Positions 63,646-64,000 of a stretch of DNA of 64,000 nucleotides are shown here, one piece after another. Source of the stretch: Rotaria socialis (lineage: Eukaryota; Rotifera; Eurotatoria; Philodinida; Philodinidae). The notes under the pieces were generated by a model. It ran no database searches. It was not told where the DNA came from and worked only from the letters and a program-made list of their open reading frames with translations. Position 1 is the first letter of the stretch, and each line of letters opens with the position of its first letter. Where the stretch lies: the NCBI GenBank assembly GCA_905331475.1, contig CAJNYU010000755.1:80700-144699 (forward strand). Direction: 5' to 3'. The position numbers and the translations under genes were made by a program.

Positions 63646-64000
63646 AGTTAATGTATTTCGAAATTCTCTGCTAAATCCTTTTTTACTCTTGCTTTCTTCG
63701 ATTCCAATAAAATACATATTTATTCTAGAAGATCATAGTCTAGAGTCACCAAGGATTGGTTGAATTGAAAGAGATGCGAAGGGCTTTAAACATGGATAGC
63801 ATCATACAGACATTGAAACTATCCATTATTCAAATCACGAATAAGTTGATTTAGGGTCACTGTTGTGCCGATATTGATGGCACGCTTCGATGATTCTCCT
63901 TCCTTCTCTTTCTGTTCTCTTTCCATTGTTCTAATATCTCTCTCTCCTGTCTCTCTTCTATCTCTCTCCTATATATACGTGTGTTATGTATGAAGTTGTT
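63646..64000. other. 3' flank of the cupredoxin gene; CT-rich tail
   Basis: AATAAA at 63706-63711, 61 bp after the stop, is a good poly(A) signal. The last ~100 bp (63895-63970) is a CTCTCT-rich polypyrimidine tract. No further gene visible before the window ends. Confidence 0.5.

Overview
The window is AT-rich metazoan DNA with many short (about 50-80 bp) GT-AG introns. It most resembles a bdelloid rotifer (Adineta/Rotaria type). The evidence is three ADP-ribosyltransferase (ART) genes fused to TPR or LRR repeats, a secreted PAN/Apple-NHL protein, a decayed B-box gene of the kind abundant in bdelloids, and G-rich hairpins built on TGTGGG, the telomere unit reported for Adineta vaga. Species cannot be fixed from the sequence alone. 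All exon structures below were built by hand from splice sites, reading-frame continuity and remembered family motifs; no database search was run.

Layout. (1) 1-12.4 kb is mostly conserved animal genes: a secreted LolA-like protein (3' end outside the window), a pogo/Tigger-like non-autonomous element, MEF2, Headcase (HECA), the ribosome-biogenesis factor NOP14 (17 exons), and a small six-exon gene of unknown function. (2) 12.4-29 kb is accessory: a hAT-like MITE, a secreted cysteine-repeat gene, a 1.6-kb element with perfect 31-bp terminal inverted repeats that abuts a dispersed repeat, and two convergent ART-TPR genes. (3) 29.8-53 kb is core again: NSUN5, whose 2.7-kb intron contains a GBX-type homeobox gene on the opposite strand; an LMO7/LIMCH1-type PDZ-LIM gene with two alternative first exons and a cassette exon; and a two-pore-domain K+ channel with up to four candidate first exons. 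(4) 53-64 kb is accessory: an inverted copy of the 19.4-kb repeat, the PAN-NHL gene, a B-box gene relic ending at a G-rich hairpin, an ART-LRR gene with a one-base frameshift, and a cupredoxin gene.

Functional picture. The core genes cover transcription (MEF2, GBX), ribosome maturation (NOP14, NSUN5), cytoskeleton/adhesion (LMO7-like) and excitability (K2P). The accessory genes encode secreted, surface or repeat-scaffold proteins and NAD-dependent transferases. They are interleaved with MITEs and with TGTGGG hairpins, which I find in the accessory stretches and inside the element at 1.6-2.4 kb, but not between 21 and 53 kb.

The observations I rate highest are: 42-residue 'ghost' TPR units inside the first ART-TPR protein; an uncharacterised N-terminal Rossmann-like domain on the second; the Trp49 homeodomain in the nested GBX gene; recurrent telomere-like hairpins, one at the break point of a gene; and multi-promoter architectures with perfect phase compatibility in the LMO7-like and K2P genes.
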